Shown: positions 53,102 to 63,001, numbered from the stretch's first letter. The stretch: DNA of 64,000 bases from Streptococcus mitis (GCF_002860865.1 NZ_PKIE01000004.1:1-64000), one strand, 5' to 3'. Translations and numbers: made by a program. Notes: generated by a model not told the origin, from the letters alone.

Positions 53102-55438
53102 ATGGATAAAAATAAGATTATGGGATTAACCCAAAGAGATGTCAAGGAAAGACAGGCTAAGGGCTTGGTCAATGATTTTACTGCATCGGCCAGTACTAGC
53201 ACTTGGCAAATCGTTAAACGAAATGTCTTTACCCTTTTTAACGCTTTGAACTTTGCCATTGCTTTGGCCCTTGCCTTTGTGCAGGCTTGGAGCAATTTGG
53301 TCTTTTTTGCTGTTATCTGCTTTAACACTTTTTCTGGGATTGTGACTGAGCTACGGGCCAAACACATGGTGGACAAGCTTAATCTCATGACCAAGGAAAA
53401 GGTCAAAACCATTCGTGATGGCCAGGAAGTTGCTCTGAATCCTGAAGAATTGGTGTTAGGAGATGTCATTCGTTTGTCTGCAGGAGAGCAGATTCCTAGT
53501 GATGCCTTGGTTTTGGAAGGCTTTGCGGAAGTCAATGAAGCCATGTTGACGGGTGAAAGTGATTTGGTGCAAAAGGAAGTTGACGCCTTGCTTTTGTCAG
53601 GAAGTTTCCTAGCTAGTGGGTCAGTTTTAGCTCAAGTTCACCATGTCGGTGCAGACAACTATGCTGCCAAACTCATGCTGGAAGCCAAGACCGTTAAACC
53701 AATCAACTCTCGTATCATGAAATCGCTGGACAAGTTAGCTGGTTTTACTGGGAAGATTATCATTCCTTTTGGTCTAGCTCTCTTGCTAGAAGCCTTGCTT
53801 TTAAAAGGCCTGCCTCTCAAGTCATCCGTTGTAAATTCGTCAACAGCTCTTTTGGGAATGTTGCCCAAGGGAATCGCCCTGTTGACCATCACCTCTCTCT
53901 TAACTGCTGTTATCAAGCTTGGGTTGAAAAAGGTTTTGGTGCAGGAGATGTATTCTGTTGAGACCTTGGCGCGCGTGGATATGCTCTGTCTGGACAAGAC
54001 GGGTACCATCACCCAAGGAAAGATGCAGGTGGAGGCTGTTCTTCCTTTGACCGAAGAGTATGGAGAGTCAGCACTTGCTAGCCTCTTGGCCAGCTATATG
54101 GCCCATAGTGAGGATAAAAATCCAACAGCTCAAGCCATTCGCCAGCGTTTTGTGGGAGAAGTAGCCTACCCTATGCTTTCCAATCTGCCTTTCTCAAGCG
54201 ACCGGAAGTGGGGAGCCATGGAGTTAGAAGGTTTGGGAACAGTTTTCTTAGGGGCACCTGAGATGTTGCTGGATTCTGAGATCCCAGAAGCCAGAGAGGC
54301 CTTGGAGAGAGGTTCACGTGTCTTGGTCTTAGCTCTCAGTCAGGAGAAATTAGACCATCACAAACCACAGAAACCATCTGATATTCAGGCTCTAGCCTTG
54401 CTGGAAATCTTGGACCCCATTCGGGAGGGAGCAGCAGAGACGCTGGACTATCTCCGTTCTCAGGAAGTGGGCCTAAAAATTATCTCTGGTGACAATCCAG
54501 TTACGGTATCTAGCATTGCCCAGAAGGCTGGTTTTGCGGACTATCACAGCTATGTAGATTGCTCCAAAATCACGGATGAGGAATTGATTGCTATGGTGGA
54601 GGAAACTGCGATTTTCGGACGTGTTTCCCCTCATCAAAAGAAACTCATCATCCAAACACTGAAAAAAGCGGGGCATACAACGGCTATGACAGGGGATGGG
54701 GTTAATGATATATTGGCCCTTCGTGAGGCGGATTGTTCTATCGTGATGGCTGAGGGAGATCCTGCGACTCGTCAGATTGCTAATCTGGTTCTTTTGAACT
54801 CAGATTTTAATGATGTTCCTGAGATTCTCTTTGAAGGTCGTCGTGTGGTTAATAATATCGCCCATATCGCACCGATTTTCTTGATTAAGACCATCTATTC
54901 TTTCTTGCTCGCAGTTATCTGTATCGCCAGTGCTCTTCTGGGACGATCTGAGTGGATCTTGATCTTCCCTTTCATTCCGATACAGATTACCATGATTGAC
55001 CAATTTGTGGAAGGTTTCCCACCATTCGTTCTGACTTTTGAGCGAAATATCAAACCTGTCGAGCCAAACTTCCTCAGAAGATCCATGCTTCGTGCCCTAC
55101 CAAGTGCTCTCATGGTCGTCTTCAGCGTACTCTTTGTGAAAATATTTGGAAGTAGCCAAGGTTGGTCTGAGTTAGAAATCTCAACTCTACTCTATTATCT
55201 CTTGGGGTCAATTGGTTTCTTATCCGTATTTAGAGCCTGCATGCCATTTACCCTATGGCGTGTCCTCTTGATTGTTTGGTCAGTAGGAGGCTTCCTAGCC
55301 ACAGCTCTCTTCCCAAGAATTCAAAAACTGCTTGAAATTTCGACACTTACAGGACAAACGTTGCCTGTTTATGGCGTCATGATGTTGGTCTTTACCGTGA
55401 TATTTATCTTAACCAGTCGTTACCAAGCGAAAAAATAA
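53102..55438 (+). CDS. P-type cation-transporting ATPase (CtpE-like)
   Basis: A 778-residue E1-E2 pump: helices 1-2 (~residues 38-80), actuator domain with MLTGESD, helices 3-4 with GMLPKGIALLT (P-x-G motif of the ion site), phosphorylation site CLDKTGTI, nucleotide-binding domain, hinge MTGDGVNDILALREAD, and six C-terminal helices. There are no CPC or heavy-metal N-terminal domains, so not a Cu/Cd pump. The PKG motif and order resemble CtpE-type Ca2+ or related light-metal pumps; the ion is not certain. Start ATG 53102 chosen from the promoter position; ATG 53090 lies inside the -10 box. Confidence 0.88.
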   Translation: MDKNKIMGLTQRDVKERQAKGLVNDFTASASTSTWQIVKRNVFTLFNALNFAIALALAFVQAWSNLVFFAVICFNTFSGIVTELRAKHMVDKLNLMTKEKVKTIRDGQEVALNPEELVLGDVIRLSAGEQIPSDALVLEGFAEVNEAMLTGESDLVQKEVDALLLSGSFLASGSVLAQVHHVGADNYAAKLMLEAKTVKPINSRIMKSLDKLAGFTGKIIIPFGLALLLEALLLKGLPLKSSVVNSSTALLGMLPKGIALLTITSLLTAVIKLGLKKVLVQEMYSVETLARVDMLCLDKTGTITQGKMQVEAVLPLTEEYGESALASLLASYMAHSEDKNPTAQAIRQRFVGEVAYPMLSNLPFSSDRKWGAMELEGLGTVFLGAPEMLLDSEIPEAREALERGSRVLVLALSQEKLDHHKPQKPSDIQALALLEILDPIREGAAETLDYLRSQEVGLKIISGDNPVTVSSIAQKAGFADYHSYVDCSKITDEELIAMVEETAIFGRVSPHQKKLIIQTLKKAGHTTAMTGDGVNDILALREADCSIVMAEGDPATRQIANLVLLNSDFNDVPEILFEGRRVVNNIAHIAPIFLIKTIYSFLLAVICIASALLGRSEWILIFPFIPIQITMIDQFVEGFPPFVLTFERNIKPVEPNFLRRSMLRALPSALMVVFSVLFVKIFGSSQGWSELEISTLLYYLLGSIGFLSVFRACMPFTLWRVLLIVWSVGGFLATALFPRIQKLLEISTLTGQTLPVYGVMMLVFTVIFILTSRYQAKK

Positions 55439-55440
55439 AG

Positions 55441-55475
55441 AAAGGCTGCAATCTGTGGATTGCGGTCTTTTTAGG
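55441..55475 (+). terminator. P-type ATPase terminator
   Basis: AAAGGCTGCAATC pairs (with G-U pairs) with GATTGCGGTCTTT around TGTG, followed by T's. Confidence 0.8.
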
Positions 55476-55497
55476 TAAAAGACTGCCAGCTGAAATG

Positions 55498-55506
55498 TGG
55501 TATAAT
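55498..55506 (+). promoter_or_regulatory. Promoter of the trmK operon
   Basis: TGGTATAAT, a perfect extended -10, lies 33 bases before the trmK ATG. Confidence 0.75.
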
Positions 55507-55538
55507 AAGAGGTAATAGAGTTTGGAAAGTGAGAGAAG

Positions 55539-56216
55539 ATGATTTCAAAGAGATTAGAATTAGTGGCTTCCTTTGTGCCACAGGGAGCCATTTTACTAGA
55601 TGTGGGGAGTGACCATGCTTATCTGCCTATCGAGTTAGTCGAAAGAGGAAAAATCGAAAGTGCCATTGCAGGTGAGGTCGTAGAAGGTCCCTACCAGTCC
55701 GCGGTTAAAAATGTTGAGGCTCACGACCTAAAGGAAAAAATCCAAGTCCGTTTAGCAAATGGCTTGGCAGCTTTTGAAGAGGCAGACCAAGTGTCGGTCA
55801 TAACCATTGCTGGTATGGGTGGTCGTTTGATTGCTAGGATTTTAGAAGAAGGCTTGGACAAGTTAGCTAATGTAGAACGATTGATCCTCCAGCCAAATAA
55901 TCGTGAAGACGACTTGCGTATCTGGCTACAAGAGAATGGATTTCAGATTGTAGCTGAAAGCATCTTAGAAGAAGCTGGCAAGTTTTACGAGATTTTGGTG
56001 GTGGAAGTAGGACAAATGAAGCTATCAGCCAGTGATGTTCGCTTTGGTCCCTTCTTGTCCAAAGAGGTCAGTCCAGTCTTTGTCCAAAAATGGCAAAAAG
56101 AAGCTGCTAAGCTAGAGTTCGCCCTCGGACAAATCCCCGAAAAAAATCTGGAAGAACGTCAAGTTCTAGTAGATAAAATTCAAGCCATCAAGGAGGTTCT
56201 CCATGCTAGCAAGTGA
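55539..56216 (+). CDS. trmK: tRNA (adenine-N1)-methyltransferase TrmK
   Basis: Class I SAM methyltransferase that forms m1A22 in bacterial tRNAs. The 225-residue protein has the SAM motif [14 protein letters not shown] (residues ~18-31), acidic [16 protein letters not shown] (motif IV region) and [10 protein letters not shown], the N-P-P-like NNRED segment, plus a C-terminal coiled-coil (residues ~165-225). SD GAGAGAAG precedes ATG 55539. It overlaps the Nif3-family gene by 14 bases, a conserved pair in Firmicutes. Confidence 0.94.
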   Translation: MISKRLELVASFVPQGAILLDVGSDHAYLPIELVERGKIESAIAGEVVEGPYQSAVKNVEAHDLKEKIQVRLANGLAAFEEADQVSVITIAGMGGRLIARILEEGLDKLANVERLILQPNNREDDLRIWLQENGFQIVAESILEEAGKFYEILVVEVGQMKLSASDVRFGPFLSKEVSPVFVQKWQKEAAKLEFALGQIPEKNLEERQVLVDKIQAIKEVLHASK

Positions 56217-57000
56217 AATGATTAACGCGTATGAAGCCTTTTGCCCTCAGGAATTTTCCATGGAGGGAGACAGTCGTGGCCTGCAAATTGGAACTTTGGA
56301 CAAGGATATCCAAAGGGTTATGGTGGCTCTCGATATTCGTGAAGAAACGGTGGCTGAAGCCATTGAAAAGGGTGTGGACTTGATTATTGTCAAGCACGCG
56401 CCGATTTTCCGTCCCATCAAGGATTTGATATCCAGCCGTCCACAAAATCAGATTTACATTGATCTCATCAAGCATGACATCGCAGTTTATGTAAGCCATA
56501 CCAATATTGACATCGTTGAAAATGGCCTTAATGACTGGTTCTGCCAGATGCTAGGCATTGAGGAGACGACTTATCTGCAGGAGACAGGTCCTGAACGTGG
56601 GATTGGACGTATTGGGAATATTCAGCCTCAGACCTTTGGAGAATTAGCCCAGCATGTCAAGCAAGTCTTTGGCCTTGATAGCCTTCGAATGGTGCATTAT
56701 CAAGAGACTGATTTGCAGAAGTCTATTTCAAGAGTGGCCATCTGTGGTGGTAGCGGGCAGTCTTTCTATAAGGATGCTTTAGAAAAAGGGGCAGAAGTCT
56801 ATATCACTGGTGATATTTACTACCATACTGCTCAGGATATGCTGTCTGATGGTTTGTTGGCATTGGACCCAGGCCACTATATTGAAGTGCTTTTCGTGGA
56901 AAAAATCGTAGCATTCCTTAGTCAATGGAAAGAGGAAAAAGGCTGGGAACTAGAGATTTTACCTAGTCAAGCATCGACCAATCCTTTCCACCATATCTAG
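56203..57000 (+). CDS. Nif3/YqfO-family (DUF34) dinuclear metal protein
   Basis: A 265-residue Nif3-like protein, often annotated as GTP cyclohydrolase I type 2 homologue; the true function is unsettled. Metal-binding signatures: [31 protein letters not shown] and the C-terminal [13 protein letters not shown] with [15 protein letters not shown] 56203 is backed by AAGGAGG seven bases upstream, although it lies inside trmK; the in-frame ATG 56218 lacks an SD. An amino-acid oxidase gene follows. Confidence 0.92.
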   Translation: MLASEMINAYEAFCPQEFSMEGDSRGLQIGTLDKDIQRVMVALDIREETVAEAIEKGVDLIIVKHAPIFRPIKDLISSRPQNQIYIDLIKHDIAVYVSHTNIDIVENGLNDWFCQMLGIEETTYLQETGPERGIGRIGNIQPQTFGELAQHVKQVFGLDSLRMVHYQETDLQKSISRVAICGGSGQSFYKDALEKGAEVYITGDIYYHTAQDMLSDGLLALDPGHYIEVLFVEKIVAFLSQWKEEKGWELEILPSQASTNPFHHI

Positions 57001-57016
57001 TTAGAAAGTGAAAACA

Positions 57017-58120
57017 ATGAAAAAAGTTGCCATTATCGGAGCAGGGATTGTAGGTGCAACAGCTGCCTACTACCTCTCTAAAGAAAGTGATTTAGAAGTA
57101 ACCGTTTTTGATCATGGACAGGGTCAGGCAACCAAGGCTGCAGCAGGAATTATCAGCCCCTGGTTTTCCAAACGCCGCAATAAGGCCTGGTATAAGATGG
57201 CGCGCTTGGGGGCTGACTTTTATGTGGATTTATTAGCTGATTTAGAGAAGTCAGGGCAAGAAATCGACTTTTACCAGCGTTCGGGAGTCTTTCTCCTGAA
57301 AAAGGATGAAACTAAGTTGGAAGAACTTTATCAACTAGCCCACCAGCGCAGAGAAGAATCTCCCTTGATAGGGCAATTAGCCATTCTGGACCAAGCATCA
57401 GCTAACGAATTATTTCCTGGCTTGCAGGGATTTGACCGCTTGCTCTATGCTTCTGGTGGGGCGAGAGTAGATGGCCAACTCTTAGTGACTCGTTTGCTGG
57501 AAGCCAGTCACGTCAAGCTGGTCAAAGAAAAAGTAACTCTGACACCTTTAGCATCAGGTTACCAGATTGACGAAGAGGTGTTTGATCAGGTTATTCTGGC
57601 GACGGGAGCTTGGTTGGGACACCTGTTAGAGCCTTTAGGTTATGAAGTAGATGTTCGTCCCCAAAAGGGGCAACTCCGAGATTATCAGCTTGCCCAAGAC
57701 ATGGAAGCTTACCCTGTTGTTATGCCCGAAGGGGAGTGGGATTTGATTCCTTTTGCAGGTGGGAAATTGTCCTTAGGCGCTACTCATGAAAATGACATGG
57801 GATTTGATTTGACGGTAGATGAAACATTGCTCAAACAAATGGAGGAGGCAGCCCTGCCTTGCTATCCTAGTTTAGTAGAAGCTACCAGAGCTGGTGAGCG
57901 TGTGGGAATCCGTGCCTATACCAGTGATTTCTCACCTTTCTTTGGGCAGGTGCCAGAATTGGCAGGTGTCTATGCAGCCAGTGGACTAGGTTCATCAGGT
58001 CTCACAACGGGTCCTATCATTGGTTACCACCTAGCACAACTGGTACAAAGCAGGGAAATGACCTTAGACCCAGCAAACTACCCAATTGAAAACTATGTCA
58101 AACGAGTAAAAAGCGAATAA
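57017..58120 (+). CDS. FAD-dependent oxidoreductase of the DAO (amino-acid oxidase) family
   Basis: A 367-residue flavoprotein with dinucleotide motif IIGAGIVGATAAYYLS at the N-terminus, KAAAGIISPW and LATGAWLGHLLEPLG mid-protein, and the C-terminal FAD segment GVYAASGLGSSGLTTGPIIGY. This is a DadA/glycine-oxidase-like layout; the likely substrate is a D-amino acid or secondary amine. ATG 57017 is preferred to the GTG at 57008. The third gene of the trmK cluster. It would release H2O2 if oxygen is its acceptor. Confidence 0.85.
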   Translation: MKKVAIIGAGIVGATAAYYLSKESDLEVTVFDHGQGQATKAAAGIISPWFSKRRNKAWYKMARLGADFYVDLLADLEKSGQEIDFYQRSGVFLLKKDETKLEELYQLAHQRREESPLIGQLAILDQASANELFPGLQGFDRLLYASGGARVDGQLLVTRLLEASHVKLVKEKVTLTPLASGYQIDEEVFDQVILATGAWLGHLLEPLGYEVDVRPQKGQLRDYQLAQDMEAYPVVMPEGEWDLIPFAGGKLSLGATHENDMGFDLTVDETLLKQMEEAALPCYPSLVEATRAGERVGIRAYTSDFSPFFGQVPELAGVYAASGLGSSGLTTGPIIGYHLAQLVQSREMTLDPANYPIENYVKRVKSE

Positions 58121-58161
58121 GAATTTTACTGAAATTTTATCCTACCCCCTAGGATTGTAAA

Positions 58162-58189
58162 TGACATTCCCTATCAAAAATGGTAAAAT
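58162..58189 (+). promoter_or_regulatory. galE promoter
   Basis: TGACAT (58162-58167), 16-base spacer, extended -10 TGGTAAAAT (58181-58189). Confidence 0.6.
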
Positions 58190-58219
58190 AAGAAAAAATC
58201 CGAGAATCGAGGAAAAAAG

Positions 58220-59239
58220 ATGCAAGAAAAGATTTTGGTAACGGGTGGGGCAGGTTTTATCGGGACCCACACTGTTATTGAGTTAATCCAAGCTGGTCAT
58301 CAGGTTGTTGTGGTGGATAACCTTGTTAACAGCAACCGTAAAAGTTTAGAAGTTGTTGAGAGAATTACAGGAGTTGAAGTGCCTTTTTATGAGGCAGATA
58401 TCCGTGATACAGATACTCTTCGTGACATTTTCAAACAAGAAGAACCAACAGGTGTTATTCACTTTGCTGGTTTGAAGGCTGTTGGAGAATCTACCCGTAT
58501 CCCTCTTGCCTACTATGACAATAATATTGCTGGAACTGTTAGTCTTCTAAAAGCTATGGAAGAAAACAACTGTAAAAACATCATTTTCAGTTCTTCTGCG
58601 ACAGTTTACGGGGATCCGCACACAGTGCCCATCTTGGAAGATTTCCCACTTTCAGTGACCAACCCATATGGCCGCACTAAGCTTATGCTTGAGGAAATTT
58701 TGACCGATATCTACAAGGCAGACCCAGAATGGAATGTGGTCTTGCTTCGTTACTTTAACCCAATCGGAGCCCATGAGAGTGGTGATTTGGGTGAAAATCC
58801 AAACGGTATTCCAAATAACCTCTTGCCATATGTGACGCAAGTAGCCGTTGGAAAACTAGAACAAGTGCAAGTGTTTGGAGACGATTACGATACGGAAGAT
58901 GGAACAGGTGTTCGTGACTATATCCACGTCGTCGATTTGGCCAAAGGTCACGTCGCAGCTCTGAAAAAAATCCAAAAAGGCTCAGGTCTAAACGTTTATA
59001 ACCTTGGAACAGGGAAGGGCTACTCAGTTCTTGAAATTATCCAAAACATGGAAAAAGCAGTGGGACGTCCAATTCCTTATCGTATTGTAGACCGTCGCCC
59101 AGGTGACATCGCAGCCTGCTATTCAGATCCTGCAAAAGCCAAAGCAGAACTCGGCTGGGAAGCAGAACTTGGCATCACCCAAATGTGCGAAGACGCATGG
59201 CGTTGGCAAAGCAAGCATCCAAATGGATTTGAAGACTAA
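58220..59239 (+). CDS. galE: UDP-glucose 4-epimerase
   Basis: Interconverts UDP-glucose and UDP-galactose (Leloir pathway and surface glycan precursors). The 339-residue SDR protein has the NAD motif VTGGAGFIGTH, the catalytic SSSATVYG serine and the YGRTKLMLE tyrosine-lysine pair, and the substrate-binding RYFNPIGAHESG. The start is ATG 58220 with GAGG upstream. The next gene, a glycosyltransferase, begins two bases after its stop, suggesting shared use in polymer synthesis. No galK or galT is in the window. Confidence 0.95.
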   Translation: MQEKILVTGGAGFIGTHTVIELIQAGHQVVVVDNLVNSNRKSLEVVERITGVEVPFYEADIRDTDTLRDIFKQEEPTGVIHFAGLKAVGESTRIPLAYYDNNIAGTVSLLKAMEENNCKNIIFSSSATVYGDPHTVPILEDFPLSVTNPYGRTKLMLEEILTDIYKADPEWNVVLLRYFNPIGAHESGDLGENPNGIPNNLLPYVTQVAVGKLEQVQVFGDDYDTEDGTGVRDYIHVVDLAKGHVAALKKIQKGSGLNVYNLGTGKGYSVLEIIQNMEKAVGRPIPYRIVDRRPGDIAACYSDPAKAKAELGWEAELGITQMCEDAWRWQSKHPNGFED

Positions 59240-59240
59240 G

Positions 59241-60206
59241 ATGGTGATGTCAATCATTGTCCCCTGTTTAAACGAAGAGGAAGTACTTCCTCTTTTTTAT
59301 CAGGCTTTGGAAGCTTTACTTCCAGATTTGGAAACAGAAATCGAGTATGTCTTTGTCGACGATGGATCAAGTGATGGGACCTTGGAACTTTTAAAGGCCT
59401 ATCGGGAGCAAAATCCGTCAGTTCATTATATTTCTTTCTCTCGAAATTTTGGCAAAGAAGCAGCCCTCTATGCAGGCTTGCAATATGCGACAGGAGATTT
59501 GGTGGTGGTGATGGATGCAGACCTCCAAGATCCTCCGAGTATGTTGCTTGAGATGAAAAATTTACTAGACCAAAATGCAGACTTGGACTGTGTTGGAACA
59601 CGCAGGACCAGTCGGGAGGGAGAACCAGTTTTACGTAGTCTCTGCGCTAATCTCTTTTACCGCCTTATGCAAAAAATTAGTCCAGTAGCCTTGCCATCAG
59701 GTGTCCGTGATTTTCGCATGATGAGAAGGTCCATAGTGGATGCCATTTTATCCTTGACAGAGTCCAATCGTTTTTCAAAGGGACTCTTTGCTTGGGTCGG
59801 CTTTAAAACCCACTATCTGGATTATCCTAATGTAGAAAGACAGGCTGGCAAGACCAGTTGGAGTTTTAGGCAACTCTTTTTCTACTCCATTGAGGGTATT
59901 GTCAATTTTTCAGATTTTCCCTTGATTATAGCTTTTGTGGCTGGTATCCTATCTTGTTTTATTTCTCTACTTATGACCTTTTTTGTCGTGGTTCGAACCC
60001 TTATTTTGGGCAATCCGACATCAGGTTGGACATCTCTGATGGCTGTCATTCTCTTTCTTGGAGGCATTCAACTCTTGACCATTGGGATTCTTGGCAAGTA
60101 TATCAGTAAGATCTATCTAGAGACTAAAAAAAGACCACTTTATCTTATCAAAGAAAAAAGCGACCTTCCTGATTTTACAGAAAAAAATAAAGAGAAAAGA
60201 CTATAA
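59241..60206 (+). CDS. Family 2 glycosyltransferase with C-terminal membrane helices (GtrB/DPM-like)
   Basis: A 321-residue glycosyltransferase. N-terminal GT-A domain: SIIVPCLNEEEVLP, FVDDGSSDGTLE, FSRNFGKEAALYAGL, VMDADLQDPP (DxD-type) and GVRDFRMMRRSIVD. Two helices (~residues 230-255 and 265-290) follow. This is the layout of enzymes that transfer sugar from a nucleotide to a polyprenyl phosphate (GtrB class). ATG 59241 is adjacent to the galE stop; a long upstream frame overlapping galE is rejected. Probably works with galE in surface glycosylation. Confidence 0.9.
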   Translation: MVMSIIVPCLNEEEVLPLFYQALEALLPDLETEIEYVFVDDGSSDGTLELLKAYREQNPSVHYISFSRNFGKEAALYAGLQYATGDLVVVMDADLQDPPSMLLEMKNLLDQNADLDCVGTRRTSREGEPVLRSLCANLFYRLMQKISPVALPSGVRDFRMMRRSIVDAILSLTESNRFSKGLFAWVGFKTHYLDYPNVERQAGKTSWSFRQLFFYSIEGIVNFSDFPLIIAFVAGILSCFISLLMTFFVVVRTLILGNPTSGWTSLMAVILFLGGIQLLTIGILGKYISKIYLETKKRPLYLIKEKSDLPDFTEKNKEKRL

Positions 60207-60263
60207 TTTTGCATGGAAATATGCTAAACTAGAAGGAGTGGAACGTTCCTGTCGATGTTAGAG

Positions 60264-60461
60264 TTAATCTTTAATCAAGGCACGTGTCGGACAGTTTCTA
60301 ACAGCTTCTACGACGTCCTGACTAGGAGAGATTTCTTTTTCTAGTTGGTCAGGATCATCGTAAAAACGTACGATTCCATTATCGTGGTAATCAAATAATT
60401 CAGAATAAGTTTGGCAAAGACCACAGGCAATGCAGCGTTCAGGTATAAGTGTGATTTTCAT
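60264..60461 (-). CDS. Small single-cluster [4Fe-4S] ferredoxin
   Basis: A 65-residue ferredoxin: RCIACGLCQTY (C-x2-C-x2-C) near the N-terminus and NCPTRALI at the C-terminus supplying the fourth cysteine. This is the short YfhL/Fer-type of Firmicutes. ATG at 60461 (MKITLIPERC); a longer frame from 60527 runs into the promoter region of the next gene and is rejected. No strong SD. It is transcribed opposite to the LysM gene; only 45 bases separate the two starts, so their promoters must overlap. Confidence 0.9.
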   Translation of the reverse strand: MKITLIPERCIACGLCQTYSELFDYHDNGIVRFYDDPDQLEKEISPSQDVVEAVRNCPTRALIKD

Positions 60462-60506
60462 ATTTATATTGTAATAAGAAAAGTAAAAAAAAACAAGGAG
60501 TAAGGT

Positions 60507-60995
60507 ATGGCAAAAGAACCGTGGCAAGAAGATATTTATGAGAATCAGGAAGAAACAAGATCAGAACGTCGTAAGAGAGAACAAGGTGGAGGAGTGCTGG
60601 CTAATCGTATCTTGACTATTTTAGCAAGTATTTTCTTTGTGATTGTAGTCGTGATGATTATTGTTCTGATTTATCTTTCATCGGGTGGGAGTAATCGCAC
60701 GGCAGCCTTGAAAGATTTTCACGATTCAGATACAAAAGTAGAGCAAGTTTCTTCTACTTCTAGTAGTTCAGAGCAGGCATCTTCTAGTTCAGAGGAGAAG
60801 GCAGAAGAGTCATCTAGTAGCTCAGAACATCCAACTGATCCAGAAGGAACTACAAAAGTCTTAGCTGGAGAAGGAGAAGCAGCCATTGCCGCTCGTGCAG
60901 GAATCTCGATTGCTCAGTTAGAGGCTTTGAATCCTGGGCATATGGCTACAGGATCTTGGTTTGCTAATCCAGGTGATGTTGTCAAAATCAAATAG
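60507..60995 (+). CDS. Membrane-anchored LysM-domain protein
   Basis: A 162-residue protein: a charged cytoplasmic N-terminus (~30 residues), one TM (~residues 35-57), a Ser/Glu-rich extracellular linker (~75-112, many SSSS runs) and a short C-terminal LysM-like domain ([22 protein letters not shown]... to the end) that would bind peptidoglycan. SD CAAGGAG precedes ATG 60507. cmk starts eight bases after its stop, so the two are co-transcribed. A role in cell-wall attachment or septal organisation is likely, but no enzyme domain is present. Confidence 0.85.
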   Translation: MAKEPWQEDIYENQEETRSERRKREQGGGVLANRILTILASIFFVIVVVMIIVLIYLSSGGSNRTAALKDFHDSDTKVEQVSSTSSSSEQASSSSEEKAEESSSSSEHPTDPEGTTKVLAGEGEAAIAARAGISIAQLEALNPGHMATGSWFANPGDVVKIK

Positions 60996-61003
60996 GAGTT
61001 GAT

Positions 61004-61675
61004 ATGAAAACAATTCAAATTGCTATTGACGGTCCTGCTTCAAGTGGCAAGAGTACGGTCGCAAAGATTATTGCCAAGGATTTTGGATTCACCTACCTAG
61101 ATACAGGTGCTATGTATCGTGCAGCGACCTACATGGCTCTCGGGAACCAATTAGGAGTTGAACAAGTTGAAGAACTCTTAGACTTATTGGACCAGCATCC
61201 AATTAGTTTTGGGCGTTCAGAAACTGGGGAACAGCTTGTCTTTGTAGGAGATGTGGATATTACCCATCCTATCCGTGAAAATGAAGTGACCAATCACGTT
61301 TCTGCTATTGCGGCGATTCCTGAAGTTCGTGAGAAACTAGTTTCTCTCCAACAAGAGATTGCCCAGCAAGGTGGGATTGTCATGGACGGTCGCGATATCG
61401 GGACTGTTGTATTGCCACAAGCAGAATTGAAAATTTTCCTAGTAGCCTCTGTTGATGAAAGAGCAGAGCGTCGTTACAAGGAAAATATTGCCAAGGGAAT
61501 TGAAACAGATCTTGAAACTTTAAAAGAGGAGATTGCTGCGCGTGACTACAAGGATAGCCATCGTGAGACTTCACCTCTCAAACAAGCAGAGGATGCTGTC
61601 TACCTTGACACAACTGGTTTGAACATTCAAGAAGTAGTTGAAAAAATCAAAGCAGAAGCTGAAAAAAGAATGTAA
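61004..61675 (+). CDS. cmk: Cytidylate kinase
   Basis: Phosphorylates CMP and dCMP. The 223-residue protein has P-loop [18 protein letters not shown], the lid/substrate motif [15 protein letters not shown], the [23 protein letters not shown]-binding insert, [12 protein letters not shown] and the C-terminal [33 protein letters not shown] precedes ATG 61004. It follows the LysM gene, and a hairpin terminator follows at 61683. Confidence 0.97.
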   Translation: MKTIQIAIDGPASSGKSTVAKIIAKDFGFTYLDTGAMYRAATYMALGNQLGVEQVEELLDLLDQHPISFGRSETGEQLVFVGDVDITHPIRENEVTNHVSAIAAIPEVREKLVSLQQEIAQQGGIVMDGRDIGTVVLPQAELKIFLVASVDERAERRYKENIAKGIETDLETLKEEIAARDYKDSHRETSPLKQAEDAVYLDTTGLNIQEVVEKIKAEAEKRM

Positions 61676-61681
61676 ATGTAG

Positions 61682-61712
61682 AAAAGCCGATAGATTGATA
61701 TCGGTTTTTTTC
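61682..61712 (+). terminator. cmk terminator
   Basis: AAAAGCCGATA pairs with TATCGGTTTT around GATTGA, followed by T's. Confidence 0.87.
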
Positions 61713-61805
61713 TAAATTTGTCAAAATACTAATTTTAAGGTATAATAGTTGCTGTTCGAGAAATTTTGATTTTCAAAGAATAGTGAATGATGATAAGGAG
61801 AAACC

Positions 61806-62144
61806 ATGAACAACCTACCAAATTGCCCACAATGTAACTCAGAGTATGTCTACGAAGACGGTGCCCTACTGGTTTGCCCAGAGTGCGCTCATGAGTGGAA
61901 TCCTGCTGAAGTTGCAGAAGTAGAAGAAGGTCTTGTCGCTATCGATGCCAACGGAAATAAATTGGCTGACGGTGATACAGTAACCCTCATCAAGGACTTG
62001 AAAGTAAAAGGTGCGCCAAAAGATTTGAAACAAGGAACGCGTGTGAAAAATATTCGCATCGTAGAAGGCGACCACAATATCGACTGTAAAATCGATGGCT
62101 TTGGTGCCATGAAACTCAAATCAGAGTTTGTGAAGAAAATTTAA
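61806..62144 (+). CDS. PhnA/YjdM-type zinc-ribbon protein
   Basis: A 112-residue protein: N-terminal zinc ribbon with CPQC...CPEC, then the PhnA C-terminal domain ([25 protein letters not shown]...[16 protein letters not shown]), a small SH3-like barrel. Although named for alkylphosphonate genes, this family has no shown phosphonate role in Gram-positives. SD AAGGAG precedes ATG 61806. The membrane-protein gene starts two bases after its stop. Confidence 0.9.
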   Translation: MNNLPNCPQCNSEYVYEDGALLVCPECAHEWNPAEVAEVEEGLVAIDANGNKLADGDTVTLIKDLKVKGAPKDLKQGTRVKNIRIVEGDHNIDCKIDGFGAMKLKSEFVKKI

Positions 62145-62146
62145 GC

Positions 62147-62776
62147 ATGTCAAAGCACTATAAACTAGTATTTTATAGCCGTATCTTCTTGTTTCTAGCG
62201 GCTTTTACGGGAGTTTATCTTGAAATCGCCAAGCATGGTGGATTTGGGATGCTTCTCTATTATACGGTTTTGTCAAATCTTTTAGTAGCGATTTTTACGC
62301 TCTATCTCCTAAAGGTTATGAGCCGTTTAGGTGAAAACTGGCAAAGACCAAGTCTCTTGCGCTTAAAAGGTGGGGTTACCATGAGTATCATGATTACCTG
62401 TGTGATTTACCATTTCCTCTTAGCGCCCATTGCGACTAATTTCTATACTCTGGAAAATTTCCTTTGCCACTATATCGTTCCCCTTTGGTTTTTAGCGGAT
62501 ACCCTCTTTTTTGACAAACAGGGTCAATACAAGATTTGGGATCCAGTTGTGTGGACGATTTTACCCTTGCTGTATATGATTTTTGCTCTTTTTAATGGCT
62601 TGGTACTGAAACTTGATGTTCCTAATTCTAAGGTCAGTCCCTTCCCTTACTTCTTTTTGAATGTAAACAAGGGTTGGGATGTCGTGTTTAAGTGGTGTCT
62701 GATTATCTTTGTTGCCTATATGGTGGCAGGATTTATCTTCTACTTTATCAAGCAAATCAAGAGAAAGTCATCCTAA
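62147..62776 (+). CDS. Six-helix Pr6Pr-type membrane protein
   Basis: A 209-residue protein with about six TM helices, in the pattern of Pr6Pr (FAR-17a/AIG1-like) bacterial membrane proteins. A conserved HGG follows the first helix (IAKHGGFGMLLYYTVLSN), with a central HYIVPLWFLADTLFF segment and aromatic loops (PFPYFFLNVNKGWD). Function unknown. It starts two bases after the zinc-ribbon gene. A BOX element begins at its stop codon. Confidence 0.8.
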   Translation: MSKHYKLVFYSRIFLFLAAFTGVYLEIAKHGGFGMLLYYTVLSNLLVAIFTLYLLKVMSRLGENWQRPSLLRLKGGVTMSIMITCVIYHFLLAPIATNFYTLENFLCHYIVPLWFLADTLFFDKQGQYKIWDPVVWTILPLLYMIFALFNGLVLKLDVPNSKVSPFPYFFLNVNKGWDVVFKWCLIIFVAYMVAGFIFYFIKQIKRKSS

Positions 62777-62880
62777 TACTCTTCGAAAATCAAATTCAAA
62801 CCACGTCAGTTTCGCCTTGCCGTACTCAAGTACAGCCTGCGGCTATCTTCCTAGTTTGCTCTTTGATTTTCATTGAGTAT
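62776..62880 (+). repeat. BOX element, boxA-boxC (no boxB)
   Basis: ATACTCTTCGAAAATC, core CGTCAGTTTCGCCTTGCCGT, end TTTTCATTGAGTAT. About 105 bases, same type and strand as the copy at 43898. It starts directly at the stop of the preceding gene. Confidence 0.92.
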
Positions 62881-63001
62881 AAGACACAAGGGATTCATTT
62901 TCGAGTTTAAGAAGGAGTCTATACACCAAAGAGACTTCTTCTTTTCTTGCTTGATAACCATCAAAAAATAGAAGATTAAGAGAAATATAGAAAGAGATTT
63001 C

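Noticed and set aside
59103..59240. Extended N-terminus for the glycosyltransferase overlapping galE
   Set aside because: The conserved GT2 start (SIIVPCLNEEE) begins just after ATG 59241; the extension is galE read in another frame.
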